Source: Bacillota bacterium | Lineage (GTDB): Bacteria; Bacillota; Clostridia; Christensenellales; UMGS416 | NCBI GenBank assembly: GCA_023398815.1 | Contig: JAEWRW010000063.1 | Location: 1 to 64,000, forward strand | Length of the DNA: 64,000 nucleotides | Direction of reading: 5' to 3' | Shown: in pieces, positions 59,796 through 64,000 of the stretch | Layout of the letters: every line of letters starts with the position of its first letter | Position numbering within the stretch: the stretch's first letter is position 1 | The notes under the pieces: model-generated | What the model was told of the DNA's origin: nothing | Database searches by the model: none | The model's input: only the letters and a program-made list of their open reading frames with translations | Made by a program: the position numbers and the translations under genes

Positions 59796-60250
59796 GGACG
59801 CTCCCCCAGCAGACGCTTTTTGAGATCCGGAACATACTGTCTGGAGATGATGACTTCCTCTTTGTTGAACAGCGTGGCGCAAAATCGTCCGTTCAAGATT
59901 GGCCGCACATGGTCCACTTTCATCAAGTTAACCACAAAGGACTTGGAGCAGCGAAAGAAGCCCCGCATCTCATACAACGACTCGAATTCATAGAGCTTGC
60001 ACTTCAGCTCGTAGGCCTTCGTCCTCGTGTAGGCAAACACCCGGTTGTTGACCGCCTCCACAAGGAAGATGTCCTGCAAGGCGATCTGGCTCGCCTTTTC
60101 ATCCACATAGCCCACCAACGAAGCACCAACCGATTTGACAAAGTCGACGATGTTTTTCACCTCATCGGTCAGCTCATAGCACTGAATTACAACCTGCTCG
60201 TCCCTGCTTTTGTCGATTCTATTTACCGCAACTTTCAACACATCACCCAT
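59792..60250 (-). CDS. LytTR-family transcriptional regulator
   Basis: This 152-residue protein has no receiver domain. Residues 1-50 form a linker region and the LytTR DNA-binding domain covers about 50-150 (DIFLVEAVNNRVFAYT, FFRCSKSFVVNLMKVDHV, ISRQYVPDLKKRL). LytTR domains bind direct repeats through extended strands. With the DUF3021 gene it forms a membrane-tethered control pair. A candidate operator is the direct repeat at 61721-61753 in front of the hydrolase gene, which opens this operon. The start at 60250 has only a weak ribosome site. Confidence 0.88.
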   Translation of the reverse strand: MGDVLKVAVNRIDKSRDEQVVIQCYELTDEVKNIVDFVKSVGASLVGYVDEKASQIALQDIFLVEAVNNRVFAYTRTKAYELKCKLYEFESLYEMRGFFRCSKSFVVNLMKVDHVRPILNGRFCATLFNKEEVIISRQYVPDLKKRLLGERP

Positions 60251-60339
60251 CGGACGAGGCAGCGCATGTTGGTTGCGCCCTCGCAGAATTCGCGTCCCAT
60301 TATAACGCGGGCGGGCGACATCATCCAGATGCACTTGCG

Positions 60340-61650
60340 TCAATACACCGGCTTCAGGTGCAGGTTGGCCACGCCCTTGAGCGTGTGGTTGAAAAAATCC
60401 AGGGTGATTTGATTCATCGTCTCAATGCAGGTGCGGCTGTCTACACTGCCGGTACCAAGCAGATGTGCAAGCGCCGGAGAGAAAAGGGGAAGGTCTGTAA
60501 AGTTCAGATGGCCGGAACCCTTCACCATCACGTCGTAGGCCTCTTCCGCCTTGGCACTGGCAGACAGATTGTCATAGGCCGTCCCCAACTGCTGCGCGTC
60601 GGCAGAATGGCTTTCATTATACAGATTGAGCAACGGCACCGGATACGCCTGCTGGTTGAGCACGGGCCGTCCGTCTTCAAAACCAACCTCCTCACCGAGC
60701 ATGGTACCGTCGATGACAATGACTGCGTCCACATCCGTGCGTTCCCGGCCCAACTGTGCCGCAGTCGCACCGCCAAGCGAATGGCCGAACAAACCGACCT
60801 TGCTGGTGTCCAGCAGGGAGTAGAGCGACTGTGGAATCTTGCTGCCCTCATTTTGCAGCACTTCATCCAGGATGAAGTTCATGTCATCACACCGCAGTCC
60901 CAGCCACTCCCGGCTCTTTTGGTAGGTCGTCTGGGCATCCAGCTCATCATTGGTGGCCATCAACACATCGTTCAGGAAGCTCGTGTCCACAAACGTTGTG
61001 GTGCCGTCCGTGTGCTTGGCAAAAAACGAGTGGGAACTGTGGTCCACGCTGCACACCACATACCCATTGCTGGCGAGATTCTCAAAGGTGGAACGGTTGC
61101 TCCCGCGGTACCCAAAGGACCCATGGGAAAACACGACAAGCGGAAACGATTCATCCGCCTTCGCATCAGCCGGGTACCAGAATTGAACCGTCAGTTTCCT
61201 GCTCTCCCCCTTGGTGGAAAAGGGGTCGACACGGGAGTCATCCACATAGGTGATGCTCTGGGTGGATACCTCATAGCTCCCGGTGGGTTGGATTGGCTGG
61301 AACTGCGGAAACAGGATGCCCGGCAGAATGCATGCCACCAGCAAGAGACAGCCTCCTACCGCGGAGAGCACCGCCGACAGGCTTTTGAATGGTTTTTCAA
61401 CTTTGTTTTGATGGGAGCGAATCATGGAGACAGCACTGATTGCGGCCATGATGGCCAGCAGGGCAAACAGCCCCACCCAGCGGAACCCCCACCAATAGAC
61501 CCCGGCCACCAGCAGGATGGAAAAAGCAGCAAAGGCCCCGATGCGAAGCAGGTGCTGCAGGCGGGTCTGACGTTGCTGGGTGACCAGCCTGTAGATGAGG
61601 AACCCGATTTGGGTGGCAAGAGCTAAAACCAATGTGACAAGACCAAGCAT
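60340..61650 (-). CDS. Membrane-anchored alpha/beta hydrolase
   Basis: This 436-residue protein has four N-terminal hydrophobic helices (about 2-112) followed by an alpha/beta hydrolase domain resembling platelet-activating-factor acetylhydrolases: SHGSFGYRG oxyanion region and GHSLGG with nucleophile S291, then DGTM and GSGHLNFTDLPL with the His. It likely acts outside the membrane on a lipid or ester. AAAGGGAG precedes ATG 61650. It is the first gene of the operon with LytTR and DUF3021. Confidence 0.85.
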   Translation of the reverse strand: MLGLVTLVLALATQIGFLIYRLVTQQRQTRLQHLLRIGAFAAFSILLVAGVYWWGFRWVGLFALLAIMAAISAVSMIRSHQNKVEKPFKSLSAVLSAVGGCLLLVACILPGILFPQFQPIQPTGSYEVSTQSITYVDDSRVDPFSTKGESRKLTVQFWYPADAKADESFPLVVFSHGSFGYRGSNRSTFENLASNGYVVCSVDHSSHSFFAKHTDGTTTFVDTSFLNDVLMATNDELDAQTTYQKSREWLGLRCDDMNFILDEVLQNEGSKIPQSLYSLLDTSKVGLFGHSLGGATAAQLGRERTDVDAVIVIDGTMLGEEVGFEDGRPVLNQQAYPVPLLNLYNESHSADAQQLGTAYDNLSASAKAEEAYDVMVKGSGHLNFTDLPLFSPALAHLLGTGSVDSRTCIETMNQITLDFFNHTLKGVANLHLKPVY

Positions 61651-61681
61651 TTGAATACTCCCTTTCTTCTCTGTTGGGTGC

Positions 61682-61711
61682 AGTATAGGGGGTGTCGCCT
61701 GTCTCGCACAA
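61682..61711 (-). promoter_or_regulatory. Promoter of the hydrolase-LytTR operon
   Basis: On the minus strand: TTGTGC (61711-61706), 18 bases, TATACT (61687-61682). The poor -35 suits an activated promoter. Confidence 0.6.
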
Positions 61712-61720
61712 GGAATGGAG

Positions 61721-61753
61721 AGGTAAGTTGCATTTATCACAGGTGAGTTGCAT
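61721..61753 (-). promoter_or_regulatory. Direct repeat, likely LytTR operator
   Basis: AGGTAAGTTGCAT (61721-61733) and AGGTGAGTTGCAT (61741-61753) repeat with exactly 20-base period, two helical turns, ending ten bases upstream of the -35. LytTR proteins typically bind such repeats, so autoregulation is likely. Confidence 0.7.
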
Positions 61754-61764
61754 GAGTACCACAA

Positions 61765-62058
61765 ACTGGTATGACTCTAGCCCACAGGCAAAGCGCTGGA
61801 CACGAAGCGATGATGCAAACCGTGCACCAAGACAAAGGAAAATAATGACATAAGCATGAGGCATCGGGAGGTTGACGCCTGCAGACCAGCCAATAGGCAT
61901 AACAAGCGAGCAAAATGTGCGGAAACTATTGACGGTACCGCCACACCTCTTTGGAGCTATGTGAGGCTAAGCTGTAGCAAGCCGCCTTTGAACGCTACAT
62001 GGTCAAGGCACAGGAAGGCAGCCGCGATCTCTTTGACCTGCCTAACCAGAAACGAAAA
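61765..62058. other. Spacer with a possible gene remnant
   Basis: Just under 300 bases without a called gene. On the plus strand the frame 61979-62062 reads a polar peptide ending DLFDLPNQKRKL, which looks like a natural C-terminus, but the frame is closed upstream by TAG. It may be the decayed end of a lost gene. Confidence 0.3.
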
Positions 62059-64000
62059 CTATAGCGTTTCCATCACGGCAAGCAGGCTCTGGTAGCTGTC
62101 CACGTCGTGGTACTTCACTCCAGTGGTGGAGATCTCGTTGAACAGCTTTTTGGCACAGGTTATTTTTGCCTGCTCGATGGGCTTGAGCTGCAAACGATCC
62201 ATCGTCCCCTTGGTTTCGGCGATGAAGAAGATGTGTTTCACCGCGCCCTTCTTGAACGAGATCGCCCAGTCCGGCGAATAGTTGCCCACAGGGGTGGGGA
62301 TGTAGAAGCCACGTGGGCCTCTTGGCAGCTTGGCATACACGCAAACTTCGTCGGCGACATCCAGCTCTTTTGCAAACCGCCGCTCCTCACTCTCAACCGC
62401 TATCCCATCGGTAAATACAAAGTCCTGGATGGCACGTTTCGCCCGGAAGGCCTTGGCGTATTCATCGGACGCGCGGCTCATATTGAAGATGTCCTGTGAA
62501 TACGGTTCCTCAGCACTCGGTGCATAGGTGATATGCTCCACCACAACCGCGGCCTTCTGCTGGTTGATGAGTTGAGACACCTTTGCGATGAATTCCTCCG
62601 GGTTGGCGCGGAACATCCACAGCTTGTCGGGCTCCAGCCCGGTCAGGATCGCCGTGACCGTACGGCGGGTGAGCGTCGTCGCCTCGGCGATTTTGCCAAT
62701 GAGGTCATACTCAGCAAAGCTGCTCTGGGCGCGTTCGAGGTTCCTCGTCTTGGTATGCTCCACGCTGAAGTCCGTGCCCGTCTGCTCGCCCTGGGTCACG
62801 GTGTAGGACAACCGGGCGACCACCAGTTCCTTGTTGATGGCCTTGATGGATTTGCTTATCAATTCATCGCTGTGGAACGCCACGGTGTAGGCATACTTTT
62901 TGTTGATGCGCTGCCAGAGTTCTTTGAAGTCCTTCCAGTTGTCGTTGATGGGGTTCTCCTTCACCTTGGTCTCGTGCCCGTCGCTCGTCATACCAGCCAG
63001 AGCAGTGGGGTCAAAGATGGCCTGCACCAGCCCATGAATGCCCTCGGCCAGCGGCGCAAGATCAAGCCGCAGCGGTGCCAATCTTCCCGCCTCGGCGTCT
63101 GCGCGGTAAGCGTCGGTCACGGCGCCATCGTCATCCACATATGCGTTGCGAATGAGATAGTTGTAAACCGCCCTTGCCTCGGCCTCCGTCATCGCATGAG
63201 GCACATCCCCCACAAGAACCGTCTTGCCCACAAAATACTCCTCGTTGACCTTGGTGGGGCGCTCATACAGGTCGGCAGCGATTTCGCGCTGCAGGCCGGC
63301 CACAAAATCGGCGTAACTCTCGCTGGCAACGACGGTCAGCAAGTTTACGCTGTGCACGAGGGAATCGCCCAGCGCTTCCTCATCCTGCCTCTCACCTGTG
63401 CTGTTGACGCACAGGCGCAGGCCGCGGCCAACCTCCTGCCGCTTTGCCGCTGCGTTGTCGGAGTGTTTGAGCGTACAGATCTGAAAGATGTTGGTGTTGT
63501 CCCAGCCCTCCCGCAGGGCGGAGTGGGAGAAGAGGAACCGCGTGGGCTCCTCGAAAGACAACAGGCGCTCCTTGTTCTTCAAAATGAGGTCGTAGGCGGA
63601 GATGTCGTCGGAATCCTCTCTGCCCCGGGCGACGGCGCTGTCCACGGCTCGGCCCTTTTTGTCCACAGAAAAATAACCCTTGTGGGTACTCGTCGCGTCG
63701 ATGCCTCGCAGGTAGGCTTGATACTCGGTGGGGAACAGCGTCAGCCGTTCGTTGAGCGCGGCGGCGTACTCCTCCTCAAAGACGCGGCCGTACTCGCCCA
63801 GCACCTCGGCGCCGGCTTCGTCATACTGTCGGTACTTGGCTACCTCGTCAATGAAGAACAACGACAGGCACTTGATGCCCTGCTCAAACAGCTTCTCCTC
63901 CTTGTCCAGGTGGGAGGCGATGGTCTCGCGAATCTGGATGCGCCGGATGTCGTTGTCATAGACGTTCCCGCAGGCCTCCCCCGCCGTGAGGCTCTCGCCG
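62059..64000 (-). CDS. Type III restriction enzyme Res subunit (partial)
   Basis: The C-terminal 647 residues of a type III restriction Res subunit; its start lies beyond the right edge. Present are the second helicase domain (FLFSHSALREGWDNTNIFQI and QEVGRGLRLC, motif VI), a long middle region, and the C-terminal PD-(D/E)xK nuclease, with YSPDWAISFKKG followed by FFIAETKG giving D and ExK. The frame stays open to the window end (ETIASHLDKEEKLFEQGIK). The Mod methyltransferase is expected upstream, outside the window. It cuts DNA 25-27 bp from its site after ATP-driven translocation. Confidence 0.93.
   Translation of the reverse strand, partial: GESLTAGEACGNVYDNDIRRIQIRETIASHLDKEEKLFEQGIKCLSLFFIDEVAKYRQYDEAGAEVLGEYGRVFEEEYAAALNERLTLFPTEYQAYLRGIDATSTHKGYFSVDKKGRAVDSAVARGREDSDDISAYDLILKNKERLLSFEEPTRFLFSHSALREGWDNTNIFQICTLKHSDNAAAKRQEVGRGLRLCVNSTGERQDEEALGDSLVHSVNLLTVVASESYADFVAGLQREIAADLYERPTKVNEEYFVGKTVLVGDVPHAMTEAEARAVYNYLIRNAYVDDDGAVTDAYRADAEAGRLAPLRLDLAPLAEGIHGLVQAIFDPTALAGMTSDGHETKVKENPINDNWKDFKELWQRINKKYAYTVAFHSDELISKSIKAINKELVVARLSYTVTQGEQTGTDFSVEHTKTRNLERAQSSFAEYDLIGKIAEATTLTRRTVTAILTGLEPDKLWMFRANPEEFIAKVSQLINQQKAAVVVEHITYAPSAEEPYSQDIFNMSRASDEYAKAFRAKRAIQDFVFTDGIAVESEERRFAKELDVADEVCVYAKLPRGPRGFYIPTPVGNYSPDWAISFKKGAVKHIFFIAETKGTMDRLQLKPIEQAKITCAKKLFNEISTTGVKYHDVDSYQSLLAVMETL

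Noticed and set aside
61979..62062. Short plus-strand peptide ending DLFDLPNQKRKL
   Set aside because: Closed by an upstream stop, has no start signal and overlaps the Res stop; too little to call a pseudogene.

Overview
The window looks like a chromosomal piece of a high-GC, anaerobic, Clostridia-like member of the Bacillota. Reasons: strong AGGAGG-type ribosome sites with frequent TTG and GTG starts; the Firmicutes block obgE-yhbY / nadD-yqeK-rsfS; a SpoIID-family protein; CheC and CheD; an NfnAB electron-bifurcating pair; and a glycyl-radical enzyme with its activase (oxygen-sensitive chemistry). No tRNA, rRNA, CRISPR array or intact insertion sequence was seen. The species cannot be named from the sequence.

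Layout. 0.4-14 kb is mostly housekeeping on the minus strand: a zinc-ribbon membrane protein, rsmI, a TrmN6-like methyltransferase, a TlpA-type lipoprotein, a WYL regulator, rsfS, yqeK, nadD, yhbY, obgE, nfnAB and a HAD phosphatase. 14-31 kb holds two tandem aldo/keto reductases, a YcaQ/AlkZ-like DNA glycosylase, a C39-like protein, a PAS-GGDEF-HD-GYP signalling protein, a SpoIID/SH3 protein, an ABC-2 exporter operon behind a PadR regulator, and cheCD. 31-48 kb has ComFB, a BspA-type leucine-rich surface protein, a J-domain/degenerate-GGDEF fusion, a cytosolic-looking GH9 enzyme, a Nif3 protein, two Nudix proteins flanking an orphan structured RNA, a frameshifted membrane-protein paralogue, an AraC/methyltransferase divergon and a fibronectin-III surface protein. 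48-64 kb has an ArsR-permease-ferredoxin-redoxin operon, a GtrA protein, a two-component system, a NagPA-type protein, an EamA transporter, the glycyl-radical enzyme operon, an alpha/beta hydrolase-LytTR-DUF3021 operon, and a type III restriction (Res) subunit that runs off the right edge.

The most unusual content is between the genes. Nearly every long spacer (9.5-10.0, 13.4-13.6, 14.5-14.95, 16.1, 18.8-19.0, 23.2-23.98, 29.0-29.9, 36.5-37.1, 39.9-40.4 and 45.1-45.5 kb) is built from a few interspersed repeat families. In these the loop and junction bases are constant while the stem sequences change in both arms together, often with G-U pairs. I call them R1 (a three-way junction), R2 (hairpin with a CATGT-type loop, usually 69-82 bp 3' of a stop codon), R3 (TTCAY-loop hairpin), R4 (two-part stem with TAACTC and CTCAAACATC internal loops) and R5 (two nested stems around CGATT/AATCG). 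One R1 copy is nested inside a stem arm of an R4 copy, which argues for past mobility. Covariation between copies in one stretch of genome suggests selected RNA or DNA structure rather than simple duplication.

Other regulatory signals are unusually clear: consensus sigma-A promoters for the lipoprotein at 10.2 kb, the PadR operon, the surface protein at 31.9 kb, the orphan RNA, a 37-residue peptide gene and the arsR operon; a 20-bp-period direct repeat upstream of the LytTR operon; a perfect inverted repeat between araC and the methyltransferase gene; and a cluster of DnaA-box 9-mers at 38.8-38.9 kb.
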